A stretch of 64,000 bases of DNA. Origin: Medicago truncatula. Taxonomy: Eukaryota > Streptophyta > Magnoliopsida > Fabales > Fabaceae. Shown piece after piece: positions 11,733-21,005 of this stretch. A program made the translations under genes and the position numbers. Each line of letters starts with the position of its first letter. Positions within the stretch are counted from its first letter, which is position 1. A model generated the notes under the pieces. The model was not told the origin of the DNA, searched no databases, and saw nothing but the letters and a program-made list of their open reading frames with translations. The DNA is taken from positions 39,180,755-39,244,754 of the forward strand of contig NC_053048.1 of NCBI RefSeq assembly GCF_003473485.1, in the 5' to 3' direction.

Positions 11733-11882
11733 GCCGTTGTGATTTGGATAAACACCTTTCAAATCATTTTTTACAACATTATCTGGAAAGCGGACAATTG
11801 CTTTGACATTGCTAATGAACAATGTTGAAAAGGCAACTCCGATCAAGACTATTGTGAATAATGTCTTTTGCAAATCTGCCAT
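11217..11882 (-). CDS. Multi-CLE-domain peptide precursor with seven CLE motifs
   Basis: A single-exon 221-residue secretory precursor. Residues 1-28 form a signal peptide with a hydrophobic core (TIVLIGVAFSTLFI). Seven CLE units follow, with motif starts at 62, 86, 110, 134, 158, 182 and 205, so the spacing is 24 residues and once 23. Units 2-5 all read RLSPGGPDPHHHN; 1, 6 and 7 are variants (RLSPGVPDPYHLR, RPSPGGLDPCHN, RFSPRGPNPYHHR). CLE peptides are processed 12-13-mers sensed by CLV1-type receptor kinases; legume nodulation and nitrate CLEs share the RLSPGGPD core. Processing into several mature peptides is inference. I chose the ATG at 11882 rather than the in-frame ATG at 11906, because the hydrophobic signal follows it directly and the family members at 13620 and 20162 also start MAN/MAD. 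A TATA box lies about 50-60 bp upstream. The stop interrupts the array: a decayed unit follows in frame. Confidence 0.93.
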   Translation of the reverse strand: MADLQKTLFTIVLIGVAFSTLFISNVKAIVRFPDNVVKNDLKGVYPNHNGFLQFENVYRTTRLSPGVPDPYHLRSLQSENVHRIARLSPGGPDPHHHNSLRPENVHRIARLSPGGPDPHHHNFLLSENVHHIARLSPGGPDPHHHNSLRPENVHRIARLSPGGPDPHHHNCLQLENVHRISRPSPGGLDPCHNFLQHGNAYHIARFSPRGPNPYHHRFLQP

Positions 11883-11925
11883 CTTCAAGCACTGATTTGA
11901 ATACAATTATGATATGTGTATTTGT

Positions 11926-11946
11926 GTCTCTCTCTATATATACATA
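11926..11946 (-). promoter_or_regulatory. Probable TATA box of the multi-CLE gene
   Basis: On the minus strand a TATATATAG run lies about 50-60 bp before the chosen ATG and is followed by a GAGAGAGA stretch. The other two CLE genes have CTATATAT at similar distances, which supports these as core promoters. Confidence 0.5.
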
Positions 11947-12239
11947 TATGGATATGATCAAATTATACTTAATGAGTCATATGAAACTTTGATATCTTGA
12001 TGTTCACCAATAAGGCAATTAATCGCGATCCTCGCTGACAAGGTAATGTTTTGAATTGGTCGAGAAAAAGAAAGAAGATAAATCAAAAAATCAAATAGCA
12101 TTACCTTATTACGAGATTCTATTTTTTTACTAGAATTAAGAGCATTACCTTATTGATTTTTATCTAGATTCCTTTTTTTTTTTTTACCAAAATTAAGAGC
12201 ATTGCCTTTTTTTAACAAACTAGAAAGAGATACATTAAC

Positions 12240-12490
12240 AACAATGATTCACCCCGCACAAGGTGTGCAAGGGGCAAATCACCCAAGAGTATTTACACTA
12301 ACAAGGTATAGCCACCGCAAGGGAGCACCACCAAGACAAAAACAAATTACAAGTGGACACTCATACAAAGAATAATTAAGGTGTTGCCACCAATCATTAT
12401 AAGTATAATCAAAATTCACCTGTTTTGACTTCAACCATAAGAAAGAATTTAATTTGACCTGTTCGACAAGAGTAGAAGGATTAGAAACCA
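12240..12490 (-). mobile_element. LINE 3'-end fragment
   Basis: The minus-strand frame contains VEQVKLNSFLWLKSKQ and DWWQHL. These match the C-terminal end of the LINE at 51264-52490 (FEKVKLNSFLWLKAK, DWWQHPL). The + strand GCACAAGGTGTGCAAGGGG near 12255 corresponds to the 3' UTR CACCTTGTACGGGG seen near 52422. This is a truncated, dead copy, downstream of the second CLE gene. Confidence 0.75.
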
Positions 12491-13206
12491 TATTATGGTG
12501 CAAACCATTTTTTTTCACGGAACCTGGCGGCAGGGACGAGTTCCAAAACGTTTGGTAATTACAAGGGTTATTTCGCAAGAAAAAAACTTACAGGGACTAA
12601 AACCAAAAACGCGCCAACTTACAGGGACTTTTTACTTATTTAAGCCTTAATTAAATTTGAAGAATTCATATAAACCCTCAAAAACTCTCTCCAATACATT
12701 TTTTGAGTTCCCCAAATTGAAGAGGATTTTGCATTACGAAGAAAAATAAACCTCCAAAATCTTTCCCTCTCAACATCATCTATTTCTTCTACTTGCTCAT
12801 TCCTTTATTTTTTTTCAAACCCCTCGTCTTCTTTCCCCTCCAAACACAAAACCTTAATGACTAGGTAATGAGGATAAATTCAGATTTAAGAATTAGCTTT
12901 GAATTAAATTTAAGTTAGTTTGAATATAATTTAAAGTGCAACATGCTAAAAATTGTGTAGTAAAATTTAGAGCTAGTGTTATTTTACAAGAAAAAACATT
13001 TATTTGATTACTCTTTACACACTTCCCCCACACTATCATACTTGGCAAATACCTTCCACAAGTCAATTCCTCCATTTTCTTTGCAGCTGCTCATGAGGAA
13101 GATGGCTTCACACAAAAAGAAGAAACATGAGGCCAATAAGCTTGTTTATTTATTTGGTATAATATTTTACACACAAACAAGTCCAAAGTGGCTTACACAA
13201 TTATAT
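12491..13206. other. Intergenic, no gene seen
   Basis: It contains AT-rich sequence and pyrimidine-rich stretches (about 12770-12850). Short open frames on both strands (12893-13075 minus, 12976-13296 plus) have no recognisable domain. Sequence near 13207 should include the 3' UTR of the minus-strand CLE gene. Confidence 0.5.
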
Positions 13207-13620
13207 TTAACGGTTATGCATTCGATTAGGACCTGTTGGGACCAGTCTTTTTGCGGTATAACCACGTTGCAAGGTGCTACGGTTTCTTGTATATAGACCT
13301 TCCAAACTTTCTCTGAAAACACGATCAACAATATTATTATTAGGTTGTAAGGAATAACGTTGTATTGAATTTAAACCTGTTGGACTCAAACTAGCTTTTT
13401 GGTGAAAACTATGAGGAAGAGATGGACTTAGATTATTCTGCATGTCCCTGTTGCATTCACGTTTCATGCATGTTGGTTTTTGAGGAGGATGGTCATTTGT
13501 TTGAGGGGTTGTGAAGGAAACATAGCGAGCTGCAATTGTTTTTGCATTGTTAGTGATCAATAGTAAAAAAACAAGACCTTTGAATATCGTCAGAGGAAAG
13601 ATTCTCTGCAAATTTGCCAT
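13207..13620 (-). CDS. CLE peptide precursor with one intact and two eroded CLE units
   Basis: A single-exon precursor of 137 residues. Its signal peptide (hydrophobic about 10-24) is followed by NNAKTIAAR and a Cys-containing variable region shared with the CLE gene at 20162-19866. The C-terminal motif RLVPTGPNRMHN (125-136, plus a final Arg) is a good CLE dodecapeptide. Two upstream segments align as decayed CLE units: SLSPTGLNSIQR (77-88) and RESLEGLYTRNR (103-114). Their spacing (26 and 22 residues) brackets the 24-residue period of the multi-CLE gene, and a linker resembling SLQP precedes the second. This suggests an ancestral multi-CLE precursor of which one unit remains functional. It is expected to act as a secreted signal; the receptor and tissue cannot be read from sequence. 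The Arg at motif position 9 (usually Pro) is shared with the third CLE gene. Confidence 0.9.
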   Translation of the reverse strand: MANLQRIFPLTIFKGLVFLLLITNNAKTIAARYVSFTTPQTNDHPPQKPTCMKRECNRDMQNNLSPSLPHSFHQKASLSPTGLNSIQRYSLQPNNNIVDRVFRESLEGLYTRNRSTLQRGYTAKRLVPTGPNRMHNR

Positions 13621-13653
13621 TTATGAGAAAATAGTTAGAATACAATACTAATA

Positions 13654-13664
13654 TATAGCCCTAA
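13654..13664 (-). promoter_or_regulatory. Probable TATA box of the second CLE gene
   Basis: CTATATATTAG on the minus strand lies about 35-45 bp before the ATG at 13620, implying a very short 5' UTR. Confidence 0.45.
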
Positions 13665-13679
13665 TTTAGTATTCGCCTA

Positions 13680-14074
13680 TTATTTTGGAGGATGTATGAA
13701 AATCATATCTTCAATTTTTTATTATTTTTTTCAATTGTGGTGGATAATGACTACTTTAATATTATTAATATACAAGAACGAAAATGACATATCTAACATT
13801 TGTTTGGTTGGGAATAATGACAACAATTTTATGACATGTTGTTCGTAAATGACATGTTTTTCAATAAATATGCAAACGTGTGTGCATGAAAATGGAGAAA
13901 ATGACAAGTTTTACAATCAATCAGCAGTTGACCTCCATTTGAATTTCCTTGAGTAAAAATAATGTATACCGTTTTTTATGGAGACCACTTGAAAATTTAC
14001 ACATAGGAAATTCTAAATTCAAACTTAAATAACTATGAACTTTAACCTAATAATTTCGACAATGTCAATTGAGA
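13680..14074. other. Intergenic, no gene seen
   Basis: AT-rich sequence upstream of the second CLE gene. I recognise no repeat or coding frame. Confidence 0.5.
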
Positions 14075-14337
14075 TACTCCATCCGTTTCAAAATACATGT
14101 CCAAGTCAACCACTTTACATATGCCAATGCACAATTTTGACCGTTAATGTCTTTAATTATCTATAGCAAAAAATTATAAAAATTTAACATTTTGAAAATA
14201 TTTATCGAGACAAATCAAACAACATCTTACATACTAATATTTGTATTTATACATTAGTTAAAAAGTATGGTCAAAGTAAGTCAAGTGAATAATGCACATT
14301 GCAAAAATTTGACATATATTTTGAAACGGAGGGAGTA
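14075..14337. repeat. Stowaway MITE
   Basis: A 259-bp element (14077-14335) with ends CTCCATCCGTTTCAAAATA and TATTTTGAAACGGAGGGAG, flanked by TA on both sides. The CTCCxTCCGTxxCA terminus and TA target duplication are the Stowaway (Tc1/Mariner) signature. It is non-coding. Confidence 0.92.
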
Positions 14338-15659
14338 GGTCTTACTAACAACAATGTACACTCTTTTAATTTTGACCATTTTGACAATCAATTTGGAGTT
14401 TGGACTTCACTTATGCTTTGGTTGCGGCTGAGAGGAACAAGTAGATGTGGTGTAGACACAGATGGAAAGATACGATGTTGACCGTTGACACATGCATTGT
14501 TAAAAATTTGAGTAATAATCATTTTAAGGAAAGATTGTCTTGATAGGCCCTTTTTTGACATGTTATTTTACATACAATCATCTCTTATTATCTTTGATTC
14601 TCCCCTCTTGAATGATATGATGAATTTTTGTTATGAGACGATATTTTCTAAAATATAAAAACCGACGAATAACTCTTTTGTACAATTGATTAAAAAAAAA
14701 AACTCTTTTGCACCATTAAGCATCTTAAACTAAAATTGCACCTAGTAACATCCCAAAACAAATCCGATTGCACCCAAATTTGTTTAAAATTTAGTTATAA
14801 TACTAAAATTGCTCATGTTCATATACATTTTTCTAAAAAAAAAAAAAAAAACTTTTTTAACTTTTCATTCCAATTATTTCGATGATTTTACATGTAATCT
14901 GCGACTAAAGGCTTATAATTGCACTTGATTGTACAAACATAGGTGGCACTTGTTAGTTGTTATCCAATATATGTGACAAGAATTATCAATCAAAGTAGCG
15001 AGCTGCTATTAATTGTTACCATTGCATTTAGCTCTTGTGTTTCTGAAATCCTATTCCTCAATCATGAGGATAGAAGAATATCACACTCTATCATCATAAT
15101 CTTCTAGAACCTAGATATTTGGAAACATCTAACCGATATTGTTTTTTAGGAAAATTCTATGGTGAAGTCACGAAAATGATTTTTCTGGTGAAGTTAACAC
15201 TATCAAAAATGTTGTGAGTAACACCCCATTGTTTGTACAATGACATCAAAAGTTCAGTCTCCATAGTATCATCAATTCATCAGACTAACAAGAATACAGT
15301 TAATATAATTTTATCCTACCTTATTTTAAGTGTAACACCCCACAAAATGTAACACTTAAGACTATCACATAATATCATCAACACTGTTTGCATATTAAAG
15401 ATGCCAACGATAAAATAGTACATGTAAGTCCAAGGTGTTGCAAGCATTACTAGATGAATTATTATTAATCATGAATCAATAATCAACAATTTAAAAATGA
15501 ATCAAACATTAAGATTAAAAGTAACTTTTTTAAAAAAGTCAGTTTCCTGACTGCACCGTAGAAGCTCCTTTTTTTTAATGTGGCATTAGGAAACACAATG
15601 TCATCTAGGTATATGGACATTGTATTTAAGATGATTGATTTTGCTATTCGGACAGGATT
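14338..15659. other. Intergenic, no gene seen
   Basis: AT-rich sequence with poly-A/T runs near 14690 and 14840. Short words such as TGTAACACCCCAC near 15333 resemble LTR termini but have no partner at a plausible distance. No coding frame is supported. Confidence 0.5.
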
Positions 15660-15870
15660 AACGGTGTAATGCCCTATTTTAATATTTATTTATTTTATTG
15701 AGTTTAGAGTCTATTTTTATGACTTATGTGATTTATATGATTTTTGTGATGTGTTGTTGATTTATTAAGTGGCTTATTTTATTATTTAATAGAATAAGAT
15801 TTGAAAATAAAATAAGATTAAGTTGTGGGGGCTGTTTTGGAAATTAGAAGAGTTTAGTGGAATAAGTGGA

Positions 15871-16075
15871 AATATTATGTTATTTGGTGTAGAAATATAT
15901 ATGTTATTTGGTGTGAAAATATTATGTTATTTGGTGTAGAAATATATATGTTATTGGTGTAGAAATATATATATTATCTGGTGTAGAAATATATTTCTTA
16001 TTTGGTGTGGAAATATATATGTTATAGAAATATATTTGTTATAGAGATATATTTGTTATTTGTTATAGAAATATT
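15871..16075. repeat. Short tandem array inside the solo LTR
   Basis: About seven imperfect copies of a 21-27 bp unit containing TTATTTGGTGTAGAAATATA. They grade into a simpler GTTATAGAAATATATTT repeat near 16030. The array lies about 90 bp upstream of the candidate LTR TATA box. Confidence 0.85.
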
Positions 16076-17332
16076 TTATATATATATTAGAATAGAATAT
16101 TGAGACTTGGATGGCAGATTTGGAAATAAGAGAAAATAAGTAGGTTAAGGATTTATATAAAAGGGGAGAGTTAGAATTAGAAAACAAGGATTACGTGAAA
16201 CCTGGTTTTGGAGAAAAAGGGAGAAAACCAAGAGAAGAGAGAATTCAGAGAAGAGAAGAATCTTGTGAGAAGAGGAGCAATCTTGTAGAGTCCGATCATC
16301 TAATTTAAGGTAAGGGTGAGACTAACTTTCTCTAATTCTAAGTTGTATAATTCTGAAATTGAGTTTAGCATGTTGTAGGTTGTAGTTATGAGAATTTGAG
16401 AATTAGGTTTTGAAGTTGTAATTGGTTGTTAATAGAGTAGAAAATTAGTTGAATTTGTGTAGAAGTGATGTTCAGATCATGAGTTATTTTTAGTGCAATG
16501 TTTTATATGGTTTTGAGTGTCTTAAAATGTATAGAAATGGTTAGACAAGTTTTTGGATCAAATTTGGGCATATGGAAGTTAAAATTGGGATTTTGGGGTG
16601 AAAAGTGGATTTTTCCCGAGTTGTTCTCTGACAGCACGTCCTCTTTAATGTTCTTGCGTCTTTTTCACACGTTTCTGTTTTGAATTGGCCTTTGGTGTAA
16701 ACATGAAAGTTGTAGATAATTGAGCTAGTGTTCCAATGGCTTTGGTTTGACGTGAAAATGATTTTTGGTTCTTGAGATATGATGAAAATACTCCAAGGAA
16801 GTCTTAGTGAAATCTTATGAAAATTCAGCATAACCGTTTCTAAATTAATCCAAAACTTAATGAATAATTTCAAACCTCAAAACTAGAAGTACTATGAGTT
16901 CAACTAGGGTGTTTAAGAGTATTTAATCTATGTTATGAAAGGATCTAATTTGGTTTGACGTGAATATATTTGTTGGATAATTTGAAATACATATATTATG
17001 TGAATATTGTTGTTGAATAATTTGAGTTACATATATTTATGTGGAAAATGTATGATATAGAAAATAATGTTGTTATACCATTCAAGTTGTTGTTATTAAT
17101 GATGTTATGCTATGAAAGATGTTGATATGAAGTTGTAATGGTTATATTGGATGATTATTGCTGATGTTGACTTCTGGATTTTATTTAATGGTGCTGCCTT
17201 GCTGTCGTGATTAGAATGCTAATGTTGGTCTAAGTTGTTTAAGTTGTAAGATGTTGATCCAAATTATTAGAGTCATATGAGATGTCTAAGTTGTTTAAGT
17301 TGTAAGACGTTGAGTCCATGCATACTCATTTA

Positions 17333-17515
17333 AGTTTAGGGCTTGATGCCCTGTAATGTATATTTATACATATTATGTTGAGGGCTTGATGCCCTGTAAG
17401 TTGAGGGTTTGATGCCCTGTGAGCCTATTTACGCTCAATACATTGAGGGTTTGATGCCATGTGAGCATATTTACGCTCAATACGTTGGGGGCTTGATGCA
17501 CTGGTTGGTACCACA
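17333..17515. repeat. GGGCTTGATGCCCTG tandem array inside the solo LTR
   Basis: Five copies of GGG(C/T)TTGATGCC(C/A)TG at irregular 25-55 bp spacing are separated by ATTTACGCTCAATAC-type linkers. The array lies in the 3' half of the LTR. Confidence 0.85.
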
Positions 17516-18499
17516 TGCATGATTAAGAAGTTGAAGTTGCATTTGTCAAGTTTAAGTTGTTGAAGTCGCATTGTCGTTGTCGTTAAGTTGTAATTTATAA
17601 ATGAGTTGTTAATGAAGAACTATGTGAAGTATTAATATTTATTAATCGTTGTTGTTTATGTTGTTATATGATGATGTTTATGATGTGAAGTATATGATGT
17701 TATACGATGATGTTTATGATGTGATGTTTATGTTATATTACGATGATGTTAAATGCATTTGATGAATTATATGCTTATTATTATTGAATGTGAAATCTCA
17801 CCCCTTCTGTTTGGAAATGTTGCCTTTACAATTTGGTAAGAAATCAAGAATAGTTGTTGAAGTGAGACGACTCTCTCACGTGTCGTTGTCTTAGGGTCGC
17901 TCTGATACGCGTGGGATGGGGATTTGCTTGTTTTCCATGTGTTACATATTTATCATGATTTTATGTTAAAGTTTTGTTTAAACTGGATTTTAATTAAGTT
18001 GTTTAAGTTGAGGCCGTTGTGCCAACATAATGTTGAACTTAGTTGTTTTCTGCAACAATGAGATTTAATTTGATGACATATGATGATTGAAATAAATAGT
18101 AATTTTACTATATTCATATTTGAAAGAAGTATAGCATCCTGTTTAGTTGTTTTACTCTGATTTATGCAAAAAGATTCAAGTTGGGAAAACAGGGTGTTAC
18201 AAACGGCGTAATTTATTGTCAATCATTTGGATTTTTTTTGTTGTTGAAATTTTATTCAAATTTAAGGGTATTTTGGAGTGAAATTGTTTTTTTTTTTAAG
18301 CAGTGTTACTGGCAAAAATCTATAAATTATTACCTCTAGTCTTGTTTATATCTAAGAGACAATTAGTTTATCTTTTGAGGCTAATAAATATTGTACACTT
18401 TTTATTGTAATTTTTTTACATCCTATTTTATTATGAGTTTTAGTTCACCAAGAAATATACTTTCTCTATGCCCGTGGACTTTGTTTATGTTGAGTGCTA

Positions 18500-19012
18500 C
18501 GAGTGTTTTTGAAAGAAAATAAAAGAATGCTCAATTTTTAGGTTGTTTTGCTAAGGGATTGGGAACTGGAAACTCTCTCTTTGCTGAACTTTTTGGTGCT
18601 ATGAGGTCTATCGAATTTTCTAAGTCTACCAAATGGAATAACTTTTGGTTGGAACCCGATTTTATGAAATTGGTGGTTTTAGTCAATTGGTGTCTTGACA
18701 GATAAGAAATAGATGGTAAAACTGCATGGTTTTAAGTGGCATGAATTTGTGTGTGGGTTTGTTTTGACGTTTCACCATTATTACTGTGTGTTTGAGAGTC
18801 TTGGGAATTAATAATAGAGAAGCTAGAAGTTATAGTATCTCTCTAAACGCTCGTTCACAACAAATCTACCGCCAATACAAACATAGGCTTTAGAAGGAGT
18901 GGTTATGTTAAAAATAGGTTTTGGTGGCCTAATTTTATTCTTGACTCATTTTGTAATAGTCTTCTTTTATTAATTGGGTGAGAAAGCCCCGGTTTCTCAC
19001 CTAGTTTAAAAA
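18500..19012 (+). mobile_element. LINE RNase H-domain remnant
   Basis: Conceptual translation around 18540-18700 gives GCFAKGLGTGNSLFAELFGA followed by a WNNFWLEPD-like stretch. This resembles the plant LINE-associated RNase H domain, with the catalytic Glu in AEL. The usual E(T/S)DS motif is degraded to EPDF. Downstream, about 18790-18960, tail-like sequence contains stops in every frame. It is a dead fragment. Confidence 0.65.
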
Positions 19013-19176
19013 AAAAATCTTATTATTTGTCATTATGATTTACGTTTTTATTTCTTAAAAAAAAGAAACTATTAAGAAAAACTTAGAGATAGCTGGATAA
19101 AAATATACTATAAAGTATTATGACGTTATTTGATCACTACACTCAATAAAAAAAAGTTTTAGTTGTTGTTTTCTTA

Positions 19177-19691
19177 AATTTAAAAGGGTTAAATATGTTT
19201 TTGGTCCCTATAAATATATCAATTTTTTCGTTTTAGTCCCTCTAAAATTTTCCTTCAACTTTTAGTTCTTATAAAGTTTTCGATCACTACTTTTGGTCCC
19301 TATTTTTAAGTTAATTTTTGTATTTTTTAATGAAATTCTGCAGAAATGTGTAGAATATTGTAAAAATATTTCTCTAAAAAAAATAGAATTTTTAATAAAA
19401 TGCAAATTAAATATGAATTTTTAACCATAAAAATATAAAAATTCATATTAAATTCATGTTTTGTTAAAAAATTCTAATTTTTTTTTGGAGAAATTATTAT
19501 AATATTATGAATTTTTTTGAAAATTTTTATTCAAAAATATGAATTCTACATATGAGTTTACTTTAAAGGAGGGACCAAAAATGAAGATGAATTTTTTTTT
19601 ATGGACTAAAAATTGCAGGAAATTTTAGAGGGACTAAAAAGAAAAGTTGACATATTTATAGGGACAAAAACATATTTAACCCAATTTAAAA
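19177..19691. repeat. MULE-like MITE, copy 1, with 9-bp target duplication
   Basis: A 497-bp element (19186-19682) begins GGGTTAAATATGTTTTTGGT and ends AAAAACATATTTAACCC. The 9-bp direct repeat AATTTAAAA flanks it exactly (19177-19185, 19683-19691). Nine-bp duplications are typical of Mutator-like elements. It is non-coding and internally palindromic. Copy 2 is at 39452-39950. Confidence 0.93.
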
Positions 19692-19865
19692 TTGAATGGA
19701 GTATTAATTGTTACTAATACACATATACATATACACGAGAAAGAAAGTGACCTTTGGTGATCCACGAGTGTTATAAAAAAGGAAGGAAGATGTTAGGATA
19801 TTGTAAGGAGCTCACTAGCAAGATTTTATTTAAGAGTTACTTGAGTACATCACATCACATCATTG
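19692..19865. other. Downstream flank of the third CLE gene
   Basis: Short AT-rich sequence that should include the 3' UTR. Nothing else is recognisable. Confidence 0.4.
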
Positions 19866-20162
19866 TTAATTGTGATGTCTATCAGGACCTCCTGGACTTA
19901 ACCTAAAAATACGATAAACATTACTAGGTTGTAAGAAATGATCAACCTTGTGGGTAAGAGATGGATCAAGATTATTCTGTTGGTTCTTGGTGCATCCAAG
20001 TTTCACACATGTTGGACTCTGAAGTGAATGCTCATTTGCTTGAGGTGTTATTGAAGGAACAAAGCGAGCTGCAATGGTTTTGGCATTGTTAGAGAACAAT
20101 AATGCTAAAAGAGCAAATCCTATTTGGATTGTTGAAGGAAAGTTCCTATGCACATTTGCCAT
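19866..20162 (-). CDS. CLE peptide precursor with a single canonical CLE motif
   Basis: A single-exon precursor of 98 residues with an N-terminal signal peptide (hydrophobic about 11-24), a variable region, and the CLE dodecapeptide RLSPGGPDRHHN at the extreme C-terminus (87-98). Residues 25-65 (NNAKTIAAR, then TPQ, PTC) match the CLE gene at 13620-13207. The linker before the motif (FLQPSNVYRIF) matches the repeat linkers of the multi-CLE gene, tying all three into one family. I chose the ATG at 20162 over the in-frame ATG at 20192, because the latter lies almost on the TATA box and the homologous gene begins at the equivalent MAN. The RLSPGGPD core equals that of legume nodulation/nitrate-responsive CLEs, so a role in autoregulation of nodulation is possible but not shown here. 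Confidence 0.93.
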   Translation of the reverse strand: MANVHRNFPSTIQIGFALLALLFSNNAKTIAARFVPSITPQANEHSLQSPTCVKLGCTKNQQNNLDPSLTHKVDHFLQPSNVYRIFRLSPGGPDRHHN

Positions 20163-20193
20163 ATCTACATGAATAGATATGAAAATGAGCATG

Positions 20194-20208
20194 TAATATA
20201 TAGGTCTG
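20194..20208 (-). promoter_or_regulatory. Probable TATA box of the third CLE gene
   Basis: CTATATATTACA on the minus strand lies about 35-45 bp before the ATG at 20162. It helps exclude the upstream in-frame ATG. Confidence 0.5.
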
Positions 20209-20640
20209 ATTAATATTACCTTTTACTTAAAAAACCATTCTTTTTGGCGTGTATATATTTTTTGAATCAGCAAATTTATTAACTCTTCCACCTCCACCTG
20301 CACAAGATGTAACAGATAAAAGACACGTATAAACACAAGGTCTACCAGCCAAAAACCTTGTCTGCATTATCAAAAAATTTCTATTATAGATATATATTCT
20401 AGAAAAGGACAAGTTTTACTTTGGTTTTAGGTTAGATATTTGAGTCGAAATCATCATTATGAAATTAGCTTGATGACACTTTTTATGAACTGTTTTTAAG
20501 GGTTAATTTTTTTTCTTTAACATGAGATATAAGTTTTTTCCAATATACTCTCAGGCTCATCATTGTTTGGTTTGATGTGTGAATAATTAGGTGGATGACT
20601 CAAATGAATGGATATCTTCTCTATTTATACGAATCTCACC
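20209..20640. other. Upstream region of the third CLE gene
   Basis: I see no gene. The short minus-strand open frame at 20227-20412 has no recognisable domain. The region presumably carries the CLE promoter. Confidence 0.4.
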
Positions 20641-21005
20641 CACTCTTACAAAAATGGATTGTTAAATGAATGTCAAATGGTCACTTTAAGTTTTTATTGT
20701 TACAAATCAGTCATTTAAATAATAAAACATATGCATTGTTATCATATTTTTATCAAAACGGTTAAAAGGTGTTTATGTGCATGTTTAATGTTAAGTTGGT
20801 CAACTCAAATTTACTACTCTCAAAACTAGAGTTTATAGGTGTATTATTCACTCTTCGTTTGAAACAAAATTGATTGATTACTTGATTTATACCGTAGTTA
20901 ATGAAATATTTATCTGTAAAATTAGACTTGAATTCAAAAACAACAAGATGAAAATGTGTGTGAGTAATAATGTTTGATGTCATATTTGACTATTTTCGGC
21001 ATTGT
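20641..21005 (-). repeat. Dispersed repeat, copy A (homologous to 32900-33260)
   Basis: The minus strand here matches the plus strand around 32930-33240. Shared words include GAATTCAA, ATAAATATTTCAT, CAATTTTGT and AACTTAACATTAAAC, ending TACCTTTTAACC/CACCTTTTAACC. A 73-codon frame (20983-20762) aligns over most of its length with a 69-codon frame in the other copy. The element type is unknown and the ends are not defined. Confidence 0.65.

Larger units (their letters stand above)
15660..18206. mobile_element. Solo LTR of an LTR retrotransposon (2537 bp) with AACGG target duplication
   Basis: The LTR runs from 15665 to 18201. It begins TGTAATGCCC and ends GGGTGTTACA, so the TG...CA ends sit in a short inverted repeat. 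AACGG flanks it on both sides (15660-15664 and 18202-18206), a perfect 5-bp target duplication. No internal gag-pol region, primer-binding site or second LTR is present, so it arose by LTR-LTR recombination or is an isolated long terminal unit. A candidate promoter, TATATAAAAGG at about 16154-16164, precedes GA-rich leader sequence. The LTR holds two tandem arrays (separate entries). The plus orientation is inferred from the TATA box. Superfamily is not certain; the length suits a Ty3/gypsy element. Confidence 0.88.
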
